Source of the DNA: Anopheles merus
Taxonomy: Eukaryota; Arthropoda; Insecta; Diptera; Culicidae
NCBI RefSeq assembly: GCF_017562075.2
Contig: NC_054085.1
Location: 10,820,259-10,884,258, forward strand
Reading direction: 5' to 3'
Length of the DNA stretch: 64,000 nt
The notes beneath the pieces are model-generated. The model worked only from the letters and a program-made list of their open reading frames with translations, was not told where the DNA came from and did not search any database. Both the position numbers and the translations under genes were made by a program. This document shows positions 24,606 to 39,800 of the stretch, piece by piece. Every line of letters starts with the position of its first letter. The stretch's first letter is position 1.

Positions 24606-25368
24606 GGGGCAAAATGGTTAGGTGGGGCTAAATGGTAACCGCCATTATTGGCAAATTAACACATTTATACTGATTTCTAATGATAGAAAAACATCAAATA
24701 GAATGTTTAAAGTCCACCATGAACGCTTCATAACCTAGGATTTAAAAATAAGTAAATAAATTAGCTAGTAAAATGTTTGCTCAATACTATGTAATTTTTG
24801 CCGCCTCGAAAATAAGCTTCCGTATGAATTTAACATTGAATTAGCGAAAAAAAAAGAATGTGTATCCAAGCACATGATATTTATCAATGATTTACGTAAA
24901 AAAAGTAACCACTTGAATTAAGAGTAAAGTTTTTAAAGTTAAATTTTGTAAAATGTTAATCTTGGGGCAAAATGGGCGTTCCAGCTTGGGGCCAAATGGT
25001 CGGTTTGTTTTGCCACGGGCAACATGATGAGGCTGTGGTATAAGTAATTATTCAACAAAACACTTAAATACTAAACATAAATTTATACTCTTACAATTCT
25101 ACCAAGATGCAAGAGCTAAGACCAAAGCCTGAAGTTCAATGTTGTGGTCCATTTTGCCCCTTTTTTATGATGTGTTTTGACATTTGGTGTAAGTCTATTT
25201 TGCTCCATAGCCAGACCATTTTGGCTCCATAGCCAGACCATATACATATATATTTGTTATTAATGCGTAAACTTCTGATTCTTTTCTTGAATAAGACGTC
25301 AAAATAACAGTGGGGGGGTTTAACGAATAAGATACATACCAAAATCCGTAACAAGTCCATTTTGCCCC
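24606..25368. mobile_element. Element bounded by inverted GGGGCAAAATGG motifs
   Basis: The 12-mer GGGGCAAAATGG (with GGGGCTAAATGG and GGGGCCAAATGG variants) occurs at 24606, 24624, 24964 and 24988 in direct orientation. Its complement CCATTTTGCCCC occurs at 25149 and at the right end (25357-25368), with CATTTTGGCTCC/ATTTTGCTCC variants near 25195-25230. Inverted ends plus internal copies of the same motif fit a non-autonomous DNA element with subterminal repeats. No transposase frame and no clear target duplication were seen. Confidence 0.5.
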
Positions 25369-28300
25369 GCTTTCTCGTATTGCACTTTAATCTTTAACCT
25401 TGAAGCTCAGCTACAATTCAAGAAGAAATTACAAAGATGAAATAATAGTTGATATTATGATTCAAAACTCGATCGATCGATTCGAGCGAGTATGGAGCTA
25501 AGAAAAATCCTGAAAGCTGCATGTGGGGTAGTTATGAGGTGGTCCTGATGTCCTTCAATTCCAAACAATGTACACATTGCAAGTTTGTTGTTGGCTTCAC
25601 GTGTCAGGCATAAGGAGGGAGTCTTGGATGCAGTTTGCCTAGCTTAAATTAAATCCATTCAGTGCATCTTCAATACCAAAAATCACTGCCTGGAACGATT
25701 GATCCAGAATAGATTGAATGTTTTCAGTCTGTAGAGCAAGCGATGAAGCAGGTAACACGATACGATACGAAGATTGAGGTTTGTTTTGATTGATCAAGTC
25801 GAGAAAAGGCTTTAAGGGAATTTAATGAACGTGTGCGTATAGCCTTGTGTTATTAAAGAGCAAAATGAGCCATCACTCGTTGGAATTGAGTAGTTTGAAG
25901 ACTTTATCATACATTTCAATGTTTATTGTTTACAGTACAGATAAATCTAAAGTCCTTTTTACCTTGTAGGCTGGTGTAGAAACTTATTTACTGATGCCAA
26001 AATTGTATCGCCAGCGCGCATCTCTCTGATTTAAGTGCTTCGTCTTAAAGGCAAACCAACCCAAAACTTTGAAGATGCCGCAAAAACCGGCACGCGGCAG
26101 ATATGATCTCCTGTTGCAGAAGGATTCCTTTTAAGTGAGCACAGGCAAACAGCTGGTAGAGCACACTTCTAACCATCTAACAGAAAAGCTCGATCTTATC
26201 CAAGTTTGCTTACCGGCCCGGTACCGGGAAGGTTACCGAATGGTTCTATTTGCACTCGCATAAACAGCAAAACGCTAAAAAGTGAATGTGCGGTTCCACA
26301 CAAACTTCCAAAATCCGTTTCCCCAATTTGGCAACGTGTATGTGTGGAGTGTTTTGTTAGCACACAAGAGGAGCATTAATCACGCGGAGGTCGAAGGTTT
26401 CAAACATTTAAGCAGTGGGTTGTCCCTGAGCCTGTTGGCCGGCAAAGGTGAAGGCAAGGTATCGGGTGAGTGACGCATCAGTAAGAATATTTCATTATTA
26501 TTATTATTTGTTTGATTCTAAAACGATTTCGTAACGGAAGTAACCATTCTTAGGCCAATCCCCTGCACTATCGCCAGTTCTGCAATCGCGCTCGTTCTGA
26601 AGCCATCTCGTAGTCAGCGTTTGATTGGCATACTGTTTTGTTGGTGCATCTGAGGATGCTTTTGCACGCCCGCTTGTGCACGGAACTGCACGGCAGTGTC
26701 AATCAGATGCCCGCTTATCGTGCTATCCAATCTGGTTCGGGGCGAGTCATCCGAGTGCTCTTCTACTACCACAGCAACAGCTGCCATCTGTCCGTCCCGT
26801 TACCAATCAGCTCAATCTGTAATGCAGGGCCCAGTTTTCCCCCTTCATTCGGCTGATTAGTGCGACTAAAGGGCGGAAGGTCCGAAAAGATGCGATGCAT
26901 CGGCCCCAACGCAAGCGTCTTCGAGCGTGGTTTAATTGAGCGGATAATCCGATCTGGTTCTGGTTCGGCTTGCTCGGTTGGCTGCGGTGTGTGTGTGTGT
27001 GTGTGTTTGTCAGCGCTAATGTCGGACTTGATTTATAGATTTGCCACCATCTGGAGCCTGGCGTGTGCGAGGGCATCGTACCACAGATGAGTAAAAATAA
27101 ATAAATAAATAACAAAATGCTGGCATAGCGAGAGAAAAACCTGTCCAAAAAGTGAATGAATTGTCGTGCATTCTAACTATCGGGAAGCTCATCCGTTTTG
27201 TGGCAAACAGGAAGAAGTTGTATTGAGCTTCGCTTGGAAGGTTGGCTAACACTGTTGTAGACATTATTTAATTAATACGCTGTTGTCGCTTAGCTTCACG
27301 ATGCAACTGGAACGTACCGGTTGGTACGCAGCTACTTATCGCAAAGAGTGTGTTTTTATTACAACGTTTTTTCTACTACACGCAGCACTGTTGCGCACCT
27401 GCCGAGGACGATATGATTTTAAATGGGGTAATTTAGAGGAATAATTACACGCCCTCGGGATGTGGATTTAAACAGCGAGCTACAACCATTTTAATCCCCG
27501 CGCTTTTCGCCACCTTCCGTCCCAATCATCCTACGAGTCCTGCGGGAATGGTGCACGCCTTCCATCATCCGTGCTTCGTGGTTTGATATTAATTGACGTA
27601 GATTGCATAGTTAGCGTGCGATCAGGGAGCGAACGACAACATCCGTGGCAAAAGTAGATCCAGGCACGCTAGAACGACGAACTGAGGCGGTGTGTGCTTG
27701 CGCGTGTGCAGTCCCGGGCAAAAAGCTTTTTTTAATGACCGTTCCAACGCCGGAACAGAGGACGCCAACGCGCGTCCCGATTCGATTGGCCGTATCATCC
27801 CAACGGAGTGGGCGCTGCTGCTGCTGTGAAATAATGCAGTCGATAGAACGTCGTCATCAAATGGTTTGCCATGTTTGCTAAGAATTCCAAATCTTCTCCA
27901 CAGTGCGTCCACACGCGGCACTTGGCGGTGTGACTCATTGCGTCATGGATATTGGCGTGCACGCGTTGCGTTCGGTGTGGGAAAATATCCATTTCGGCGC
28001 TCGGCCACCCACTCGCAGTCTTTGCGGAGGGGTCATTGGAATGAAGATCGATATGGGAAACCCCAGAAAGGTAGTTAATAATGTAATTAAAAGTTCTTTT
28101 GAAGTGTTGAATTAATAGCCTACGATGAATGGGAATATTATTTGTTAAAGTCTTCGAGCTTTGGCTATTTGATTATTTGGTCTTTTATGTCTATTTTAAT
28201 GTCTTATCGAATAGTTTTTACTCTGCAGTAATGTTTTAGAGTTATTTTATTGTTTAGTTGAATAGATTTTTCTCAATTTTAATGTGTTTTGTGCATGTTG

Positions 28301-28589
28301 TTTTTAAGGTTGTTTTTACCATATTGCTATTTTTTGCCATTATTTCAATGTTTTTGGTCTCAGTTCGTTTATTTCATGTAGCATTTTATTGTTCTGTTGT
28401 CTGTTATTTTGTGCGCAGTAAATCTTATTTTTTGTTGTTTTCAGTTTGTTGTCTTTTAATTAAACCATTGTATTAATTTAAATTGTTTTTTGTATAACTT
28501 TTTTAATAAAACATTCAATTTTATTATTATTGTTTATATTTTAATCATAATTATTGTTATTGTATTAAATATAATTATTATTAGTTACC
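25369..28589. other. Intergenic region
   Basis: No gene can be supported. A GC-balanced island at 26.2-28.1 kb contains short frames on both strands, none with a recognisable domain or splice support. A (GT)n run at 26987-27006 and an (AAAT)n run at about 27095-27115 are the only simple repeats of note. Confidence 0.4.
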
Positions 28590-29220
<631 letters not shown>

Positions 29221-32200
29221 ATTTTATTTATTATTTTACTACACCATTCTTAGGACTAAAAACCCCCTAAACCTTAACAAAGCTTTAACAGACAACTTTG
29301 AATTGAACGTAAGAAAAGAATGAAATGAGTAAAAAATAAATAGCCACTTCTAACATGCAGTCCCCGTCAAAATAGCTGTCTTAAACAATTACTTACTAAC
29401 AAATAATTAGATTTAATTATAAATATATAGTATTACCATACCATAGCGCTATGGTGAAATTCCACAAACCATTTTCAATTGTTTTGCACTATAATTAACC
29501 TAATTGTAGTGATTATACTTATTATAATAAATGTACTTTTATTAGCCATGTTGAAGAATTTCGTAAATATTAATAAAATAAGCAACTTCAAGCAAATTAT
29601 TCCAACTTGAAACGAACATCACAAAGCAATCAGAAACTCAAATTTCAATCAAAACCGAAAATATTCAGCATGGTGAGCAAGAACACGAGCATCTGTTTAT
29701 TTTGTAACACTTACTTAACTCCCGATTATCGAAGCTTCCAGGAAACAGCTTCGTTTACTGTTGCTTTTTGCCTCTTAAAAACTAACACAAACACATTCCA
29801 ACCCGCCCGATATTTTATTGACTTTCCTGTTACGAAATTCGCCACGAAGCGTGCGGTTGTGCGGTGTGTTTGCGGCTGTGTCTGCAGCTTACATCCCTGT
29901 TGCATATACAGATCCCTTCCAAATCCAACCCGGGTTTTCGAACGTCTTTGGCGATTTTATTTGTTTGCTGACCTTACCGTAGCCTCCCACACGGCCTCCC
30001 ACAAAATCGCTCATCCCCGAAAATCCGTAATAAAAGTGCGAGCAAACGAGACGCCGCCGGCTGGCTAACCACGGATCCACGGGTGTCTGCCGGGGCGCTA
30101 CGCTTGCTCTAATACACAAACACACCCAACCGAAGGAGGTGAGATTTCTCGAGGGATGCTTCCACGGCTTGCTGAGTGGCAGCACGGTAGTGAACGCGTG
30201 CTTCATGCTAAACGTCCGCGGGTTAAGGCGAGGATTGAAGCTAATCAGCTTTGAGTGACTGTAATTTGGACAGTATGAATAGCGCCTACCTATTAAACGG
30301 TGTGCCTCTCTCGTCAATGGGGTTGACATGATTGCTTCACAAGGGGGAGATGATGATTTGCTCGTAGCGGAAGAAAATCCGTAAATGGAAATCCACGAAG
30401 GTTGATAGGTGATGGGTGTGATGAGTTAGGGCTGAGAGTTGAACTAGAGCGGATTTCGTCAGACAAGGAAGATATCAAATTGTGCTTCATGAAATGATGC
30501 TACAATTGTAATTGGCGTTTTACAACTTGAGGAAGCTTTTTGAAACATTGTATTGTAAAGTAAAGTAATAAAAAGAGACAGATAAAAACTGTAAAAATGC
30601 AATAATTTATTTGTGTATTTGGTAAAATGTGTGAGAAACGTGCTGCATGTGTCTGTATCATTTGCTTTAAAATGTTTAACTTTTAGCATATTCTAGTATT
30701 GCAAATGTCTCTTCTGAAAAGACAGGAAGTGAACACTAAAGCAAGAAAATATTCCAGAAATGTATGCAGCGTGTCAAAATACATTATAAATAAAAAGAAG
30801 TTCATAAAAAAGTTAGCAGAATTTTATTGGAATACTTTTAACGGTATCATTACCACATGAAATAATAATGCGTAAAAAATAAACAAAAATGTTCAACAAA
30901 CAATTTAAAATATGTGAGAAAGTCTCGTTCCTTCACTTGATGATCTGTGTTTTCTTGTTCACTTTAAATATAATGAGTAATTAAAGTCTACCACATTTTA
31001 TTGATGTTTATTTAATGAATGAACAAAATAAGTAAATGCAGCAAATGCAAAACCCTATAGTATTAAATAATTATAAATATTTAAAAAAATCATCATTTGA
31101 ACTGCATTTTAACCTTAATAATAATTAAATGTACCAATACTCCTGAATATTTAAAAAAGATTTAAACTAAAAAATGCATTAAAATATTAAACTGGAATGA
31201 AGCGTAAAAAATAAAATCTTAAAAATCGTGCATAAAAGAAAGACGATCGAACAATTTATTATATTAACTTGTGGGACTGTAAAAAACTTGTGCGCATTTA
31301 GCATAGGTGTGGTCAATAATTTATTTTACTTTGAAGGAACGAAAAAAAAACAGTGATTTTAAAGGGTTATCTTTAGGATTTCTTTTCCACTACTAATAAT
31401 TTCGATACGGTGGGTGTAACATTGTAATTATAAGCTCCAAACATGGTATCTTTTGCAACAAAAAGTGTTTTCTAGCTGGGAGTTCTGCTAGAAAATATAT
31501 TCATATTGAAAATATGGAGAAACGTTCCAAAGGGGCCTATTTGACACACTTCAAGTATATTGGCGCTTAAAAGCAAGGTAAATCGCCTTAAAGGTGGAAA
31601 ACTGGGTCTAATATGGAAATGGGTGAACAAGCGACGAACCCCGTTATTTCACTTTTTTTTTACTTTCACGCTGCTACGGCATCCTTAAAAAAGTACTAAA
31701 ACACTGAAAATGAAAGTTGTGTAGCCTCTGAAAAGGAAAGTTGTGAAACCTCCGCATTTTAACCTACACCTTTATGCTTCGGATTATTGTCTGTTCTAAT
31801 CGATTAAACATGATCTGGTTTTATTTATACTCCAAAGAATTACAAAGACTGAACAAAAACAAAATGTATAAAGAATACATAAATTGATTAATTGTAGAAT
31901 AAGAATATAATACAACAGATTATGGTTCCAGAAATGTGAAATATGTGAAAAAATATAAAATTAGGTGGTTATACAATTTTCTTTCAATCAATCGATTAAT
32001 GAATAATTTTTTTTTGTAATCACTAAAGGTTTAAGAACTGTTCTTGAACAAAAATCAAGTTCTAATCACTAGAACAAAAAACTGCTGCACAAAAAACTTT
32101 TAATCAACTGTGAGCTATCGCTGTCAAATTCGTGCGCATGATTAAGTCGCCCACCGGTTTATCTGCTCCTGGATAATCGACGTTCTACTGTTACTTGTGT

Positions 32201-33185
32201 TTGTACTTGATCAAATTAACACCCAAAAATAAATAACAACACAAGATAATCATCATCAATTTGCAAACGCTTGTTTAACATGATTCAACATGAAGTGCAA
32301 CACTCACGATCACTCAAGCATCCCGCTGCGCAAAGCGATCGAAAACTTGTCAGCCACTCGCTCAATATAGCTAGAGAGCAAAAACCAATAACGATAAAGC
32401 GTGGTGAAAGGGAAAAGAGAGAAGAAAGAGAACGTGGGTGTGAACTATTTTTCGCCCATTATCATTTTTGCGCCAACACGGTCGCGTACCGGAGCTTTTT
32501 TGTCAAAAAGAGACAAACACATACAGCGCGCTCTCTCGAAATACCGTAAACGCTTCAACCGATCAAGAGCTTCGATCGGTTCTTCGGACATTTCTGCTCG
32601 CTTTCTCGATCGGTTTCGGCGGAAAGCGAGCTAGAAAGCGAGCTCAAAAACTGCTCGATTTTGTTGTGCGGGATAATCAACCGCATCAACAATTGAAAGC
32701 TCGGGCAAAGCTTGACCTTCCTTCTTCTGCAAACCGATCGTGAGTGACCGGCGCAGGAACGAACAGCGCACTTGCAACAGCAAAACGCTTCCGATCGCCG
32801 AACCGAGCAAAGAAGAAACGCTTCAAACCCACCCCGATCGGGTGCGTGAGTGCTTCAAAGCCAGCTGAGTGGTGCGTTACATTTACAGCGCGAACGCATG
32901 TGGGAGCCGCACAGGTTTAGCCCGCGGTTTAAAATGGAAACGTTGCCCCGGTGCCCGCCAGTAACGGTGTAACGGTCGTACCGTGCAGTTCGCGAATCTT
33001 GCGCTCGAAAGAGAAAAGAAGAGCGAGTTGAGAGAACGCGAACGGTGGCGCTCACACATTTCCCTGCTTCCGTTCTGCTGTTTCCCGTTTGGGGTGCAAA
33101 TTTTCTTCGCGTGAGTGCTTCAGCAGGGGGAGAGATCAGGATCAGCGGGATACGAACCGGGAGTGCGTTCGTTCCTGTAGGATGA
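29221..33185. other. Intergenic region upstream of the cuticular gene
   Basis: No gene supported. It is AT-rich from 29.2 to 29.8 kb and from 30.4 to 32.2 kb, with a GC-balanced island at 29.8-30.35 kb and another from 32.27 kb rising into the promoter. The latter carries many CGATC/GATCG and CTTTC/GAAAG motifs just upstream of the TATA box and is the natural place for proximal control elements. Short plus-strand frames at 32271-32743 look like chance. Confidence 0.4.
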
Positions 33186-33251
33186 TATAAAAAGCACCGC
33201 TACCGGTCACGGAGGATGCAGTCGTTTTCCACCGGTTAAGAAGCGCGGTCC
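33186..33251 (+). promoter_or_regulatory. Core promoter of the large cuticular gene
   Basis: TATAAAAAG lies at 33186-33194. A GCAGTCG initiator-like sequence follows, with its A at 33220, 34 bases from the first T of the TATA box. If 33220 is +1, positions +28 to +32 (33247-33251) read GGTCC, which fits the arthropod downstream promoter element RGWYV. The start is therefore inferred to be at about 33220. The position fits the first signal-peptide exon 674 bases downstream. Confidence 0.6.
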
Positions 33252-33893
33252 ATCGTTCTTACAGTGGTTATTTTTTTGTGTGAGGAAAGATCATCCCTCA
33301 GACCAAGGGCGCAAAGCAAGGGAGCTGTTGAGGTGTTTGCGCGAATCAATCGAACCGACATAAAGGTGTGTGCGGCGACAGTCCGAAGCAGAATCGAGGT
33401 GTGTGCGCTAGTAGTGTACGACGAGTGAGCTCGTACATCCCGGACCTTACAGTGAGCGTGGCGAAAGAATGTGCGAATCTTCAATCTAAGCAATCCGTGG
33501 GCTGCCCGCACACAACAGCTCCAACCTCCAGTCGGCGTGTTTGGAAAGCCTCACCCACAAACGGTCTAACCGCTAGATCAACACAACAGTGGGTGTTGTT
33601 GGTGTGTGTTTTTAAGTGTTTGTGCATGATTTGTGTGTGAGTTGTGTGTGTGTGTGTGTGTTTGGATACACATTTCGTGTGGGAAAAGAGTACGGGTTCG
33701 TGGAAAAAGTGACGAGCGCGTGTTCAAAGGTGTTCAAAGCTCGTAACTCCCAAAGCAAGATCCGGGGTAGCTTCTGCTCACGCAAAGTAGTGCACTTGCC
33801 AGCAGGTTCGCTCATCGCTGGCGCTGTTTGTTCGCTGTGTGCACCCGCGTGTTGACACTCTGCACTATTACGCGCTGATTGATGACTGTCAAT
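33220..33893 (+). other. Inferred 5' leader of the cuticular gene
   Basis: About 674 nt between the predicted start site and the initiator ATG at 33894. It has several upstream ATGs (for example 33468 and 33626) and a (GT)n run at 33643-33662. An in-frame ATG at 33882 (Met-Thr-Val-Asn-Met) is an alternative start; 33894 has the better context, with A at -3. Confidence 0.45.
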
Positions 33894-36800
33894 ATGTTAC
33901 CGCTGGGTGGTGGTAGATGGCGCTGTTTAGCGGCATTACTGGTAAGTGATATTTTTTCCCTTTCTTCTCACTTAATAGGCGACGAACCCCCACGAGTTTA
34001 TCGGCGGATCTGATCTTTGCAAACAAAAACTAATTAGTGTGTCTGTATGAAAGAGGGAATAGTACAGAAAGGTGATAACGCCGCATGCTGCGTTTGATGC
34101 GGCGAATGATGATGATTTGGTGATTATTTCGTAGTAAAACAACAACAACACAGAGAAAGGTCAACACATATTAGCTGAGCACCACCGGCACCGGCGCGGT
34201 AATAAAACATCACGTTTTGCTTTCGGGGGACCGGGCCGGGTGTCGGAAGTGTTTTTTTTTTTTTTTTTTGGAAAGGAGGTGTGGAGGTGGAATTATTCGA
34301 TAAGCGATCGCGTGTGCCATCCGTACATCGTTACGCCATCCAAGCACCATCGTCGATGGAGTGGGAAGAGGAGTGACAAACTAACGGGCAAAGGCCGAAA
34401 TGCTTGGAACATTCGGCGGAGGGTTTAGTGTACGACATTTTAGCTCTCGCTAGACCTTCCTTGTGGTAGGTCTCAACCATCTCTCCCTCTCCCTGGGGCG
34501 TTTTGTTTCGACAGTAGACGCTAAACACGTTAGGATGACACTCGCGCCAGCGCCTGAAGATGCGACCGAGGTCAGATTCAAATTTTTCGGCGAGTTTGCG
34601 TTCGATAAACACGCAGGCAAAGGTGTCGTACAGGTAGGGTCCGTACGTTAGAGGAGTAGTCTTCTTTTTTGGGTTGGTTTTTGGGATTGAGACAACCCAC
34701 TCTCACTCACTCGATCGCGCGGTCTCTCGTCCCCCTGTCGAACGATCGTATCTGCTAGCGGGACTTTTACCCCGTTTGTGCTTGGAGTGTTTGGTGGTGA
34801 AGGCGAGCGCGTGCGCGCGCCCGCTCGCGACAATCAATTATGCAATCGAACAAATATATATACACACCACTGTCGCACAGCACCGAAAGCGCGGCATCGC
34901 GCGGGTGAGCTGCCGATCGAGATGGATAAATTTTAGCGCAGTCGGTGCGAGTTTGTGTGCGGTTGAGCTTTATGGGTGCATCGGCGGATGTCATAGGATG
35001 GATCGAACTCAACGGTGCCGGAACGCACTGTGCCTTGCTGTTTTGCAGCATCTTCCCCGAAATCTGTTGTTTGCTAATATTTTAGAAAGGATGTCGCATT
35101 CGTTGTCTGTTTGATTGGATGAAGTCATGCCGCAATGCCGCGCGTGAGAACCTGGTGTGCCGAGCCGGGTGTAGCTGGCGTTTTGCGTTCTCTAATTAGC
35201 TTTGGTGCAGTTTGGGTTTGCCGAATTCGATACACCTGAAGCTTCATAACATTATTGTTATGACTCAATCTTGGTCGAGGGGTTTCTTCTATTGGATTGT
35301 ATTTGCATGCGCAACTTTTTATGTATTTTGAAGTTGTTTCGTGAAAATTGTTTCATGGTGGCTTTATTTAGGATATTTTCGTAAAGATTTTTTTATTTGC
35401 ACCTTAATTTAGCCCATGATAAACAACGTGTATAACTTGCTTTACATGAAAATAACCAACAAGATTGATTAATACCTGCGGCTGCTTAAAAATTGCTCTT
35501 CTAATTTGCCAGATTGAAATGTTTTTTTTTTTTTTTATAATTACTGAAAAAACACCACTTTTCTTTGTAAAAAGTCATCAAAATAACCTTTTTCGGTTGT
35601 TATTGCAAGTACATTTTTTTACCTATTTATTTATTTATTTCTATTTAATTAGTTTTTCATTGAGGTTTTACAAATATTAAATTTAATACTAGTGTAATTT
35701 GCCAATTTCTGCAGACCACCCAAATATTGCACACTGCGTATAAATTGTTGTTTTTTCCATATATTTAAAACCTAAACCTAAGAAGAATAAGAAATGTTTG
35801 TCAAAAATTGTTCTAAGAATTGTACAGCACAAGGTTTATTTCGCCCTGTGAACGACTATAATTCGATATTTTATATGTTATATGTATGATATTTGTATAT
35901 TTTATGTATTATGTATATATTATGCATACACTATGTCTATTTTATTTATTTATTTATTTATTTGTATATTTATTTATATATTACCAATTGTCTTTCGTTT
36001 CCTTATTGATAGCGCTGTAGCTAAGTTTGTAGATGAATTAAGGATTTATTATATAAGTACGTGTCCCAGCAAATCTTTGCAAGATACTAAATAAATAAAT
36101 AAATAAATAAATTTCAGGGCTTTTTTTGTCTATTGCAGTGGAAAGTGTGCAACAATAGAATTTTGAGTTTGGTAAATGCGCAACAATTGGATTTTTGAAT
36201 AGATTAAAAAACAGTAGTCTTGTCATTATCAATCGTTTTTCTGCTAAAAATAAAATAAACATACTAGTTTTAAACAATAAAGATGTATACTAGGCACGCA
36301 TAACATGCATATCGTGATTTTATCCAACTCAAACATATGAAATACATTGGCTGGGGTTTCTTAAGTGTGCAACGATTGGCAAATTACTCTTATTTCACAA
36401 CATGTCACTATATTTCAAATATTGTTAACATATGCAATTTTTATTGCAATTACATATATTTCATGTTCTTGAAATGTATAGATGGTTTTAGCTATGCAAT
36501 CGAAAGGGATGGTCCAATTTTTACAATCAAATTGAGTGTTTAAGAATGCGACAAAATTGTTTCTTTCAATTCCATTGGAAAGACACGGATAAGAAAATAT
36601 AAATGATAAGAAAATAATACCACTTAAAGATTTGGTTGCAAAAATGCTCTAAATATAAATAGGCTGTTGAGATGTATTCACCATAGCAAAAACATTAATC
36701 GCTTTTCATAAGCCTAATTGATTTCAAATTTTAAAGCTGATTTTACTATTTGAACTATTTCTCTAACTATCGAATTTGCGATTTTTAATTGGTCATAACT

Positions 36801-39800
36801 TTCACATAGTCTATTCCGACTGTACAGGGTGAGATAAAATAGCTAAAAAATATATATATTTTTTTGAGATGCGAACGTAAAAGAAAAATACGGTTGGAAA
36901 TGTAATCAAATGTCAGAATAAATTCATTTTTGTTCAAATTGGCCACATTGGCGAAAGTATTTTTTCCCTTAAAAAGTTATACTGAATCGCTCTATTGTAC
37001 TTGTAGCCAACATAAATAAATACAAGTGAAATTTTAGACGAGCGGTTCAGATATAATAACGATTTGAAATAATAGAAGTCTGTTGCAGTTTTTTTTTATC
37101 TCACCGTGTAGACTTACCGTTCCAAAACTCAACCCACCCCCCTCCATAAAATGGCTGCAATATGAGTCAGAACTACTACGAGCACTAACTATAATCCGCT
37201 TAAGTATCATAATCATCGATATAAATCCCGCAAATGAGACACTGAAACATAAGATGGCTTTTAGAACAGTTAATCATCAGACGCGTAAAAACTAAGGCCT
37301 GGCCACAGGAACCCGCCGTCATTTGATAAAGAACGCGGAAAAGTTGCCATCATCTGTTGTACCAGCATTTAAAAGCCAAAGTTGCCGACTCATATGTTAT
37401 GGATTGATTTGACATTAAACCGATAGCCACTGCGCTCGCAATGATGGCATTTGGGGCCGGATTTGGTGGCGATATCTTACCGAGAGGTAGCTATCAAATG
37501 TCAAACCACACCTGGAGTTGGTTTCTTTTTGTAAATTATTGTAATTATCCAACAATTTATTTAAAGTTTCACACGTGCAGAAATTCCGCTAACTACGTCA
37601 CCTCTTTCCTAACGGTGTTGTTTTCCCCATTTTCTGTTTGGCATTGAAATCGAATCGGTTTGCTTGTTGTTTGCTGCTATCAGCCAATAATGACCCATTG
37701 ACATTGGCATCCGTGGAACAGTAGCTAGCCCCCATCGTCATACTCGGCATACTCCACGTGCTTTTCTCGGCTGCATCAGCTGATTGTGTGTTTGTGTGGT
37801 TGGGGCCGGCAAGTGGCAAGCGTCGCAGATCTGCACAAAGCTACCCGATGGGAAAAAACGGCTGCTTGTGGAAACAAACAATGCACACATAAACACACAC
37901 ACACACACCGGCCCGGGAGGGGTGCGAACAAATTCCACCCCATCGTTGTACCGCGCGGGCCTGGGGGTCACTTACCGTTTGCAATCTTTTGTTAACTGAT
38001 TTGTAACTGAGGTTTGTAGCCTACCTACTGAGAGGGGGGGTGATTGAAAATTATTTAAATTATTGACTGGACATGGCCGCGCACACACCGCGGTGCTTGT
38101 AATTAGCAGTCACCATTTTTAGGAACGAAAAAGGAGGTAGAAGAGAAGGTGGATGAAGGAAACAACAGCCACACCACCAAGTCCATGCTTGACAGCATCA
38201 GTGTCAAATTCACATCGTTTCGTCGTGCGCATTTACGCACATTTCACGCATTGTTTTTTTCTTCAAATTTGATGGGTGGGGGTGGAGCGTACTTCCGCCT
38301 ATGCAGGTGCGCCTCGACTAGAACCATCGAGCCACTGCTGCCGGCCTTAGAAGAGAGCCGGTTTATGTTGATGGAGTGTGTTTTGTTTTACGATCGCACT
38401 CAACCTTTGCGTCGTTCAATCAGCGGGGGGAGACGATAAGCTCCAGCAAAGAAAGAATTCCTCACAATGCAACGTCACTGCTAGTCACCTGGGACACTAA
38501 TTTAACGGAAAATTTTTCCACTAGATGGCGCGCACAACTACAGTAGACAAAACGTGGCGCAATCCTAAGTTTCGCACCGGTCTTATTAATTTTATCAACT
38601 CAACTGATTCTGATTTGAGGTTACTACTGGGAATGCAAAAAAGCACAACCCTGAGCCCAAAAAGGGGTACAGCAGTTGGGCAAAAGCTTTTAAGCAGCAT
38701 AAAAGGAATAAATCGTCCCAGAAGTATAATTGCTCAAGTGGCGGTGGCGGCTCGGATCGTAATTGAGTTTTTGCTGAGGACTCTCCAAACACCAAACTTA
38801 GCATGCTCTGGGGGCACTGGATGACCATCGCCAACCACCCGGTCACCTTTTTTTTGTTTACGACAAATTACTCAAATTTATATGATGCTTAATCAAGATC
38901 GTTACCACGCTTTGGTCTAACAATGCTCGCGTCCATGGTGATGCCTCGCAGTCCATCGGAAGGCGGTTTACGGTGTGATCATCCACCGGCGCGCGTTGAG
39001 GGATTTTGAGATGTGTTTAAAGTTTTCATTTCACTTTTGCCAAATGCTGTTGCCCCGTAAAGCGCTCGTGAGCGTCATCTGTTGAATGTTGTTAGGAGTT
39101 TTTTTGCGCGTAAAAAATTATGATTGTGTTTTTTTCAGTTTGGTTTGATCGTCTTCAACGACGGTGATTCAAGGTCCGGCACGCGGGACAGGAAATCTAA
39201 TGCAATGATAAAACTTTACTTTGTCGAGGGTAAGCAAACATCGAGCAGATGACTTGTACTTGTACGTTAGCCTCCTCCAGTGGTTATTACAATTCAGACG
39301 TATCCACCCCATGTAAGGAGGTGTGTTTACGCGAATTATAATAAAAATAAGCACACCGAGAGAGCATGATTTTGCGGCCACAACACACAAGAGATGGGCT
39401 TAGCGTCGCTCGAGCCGCTTGGCGGACATTGTACGGGCCTTAGTCATTGTGTGTGCGCACGCTCGCGCTATGATGCTGTTTGTTGCTGTTGAAGATGTTG
39501 CTGTGGTGGGTCCAACGACACATCGGAACCACTCGAACCGCGTGACAGCGTGGTGGTGGTAGGAGATGGAGTCACCGTGATATAGATAAATGTGAAGGAT
39601 ATCGTCGTCGAGCGGGCGAATGGGGCGCATCGTTCGCGTTGCGTTATGTTTGTTAGCGGCGAGTGGCATTTGCGCAAGGGAAGTGGGAAGTATCATAGCG
39701 TGTTTTTTTCGCTGTTTTTTCGTTTCTCAAAAGCATGATTGATATAAGTGATGGGAATGTTAACGCATTATTTTGTTGTTTGGAGCTGTCAATATCTTCA

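Noticed and set aside
34674..35114. 146-codon plus-strand frame
   Set aside because: It opens with TTG rather than ATG and has no domain; a chance frame in a GC-rich part of the intron.
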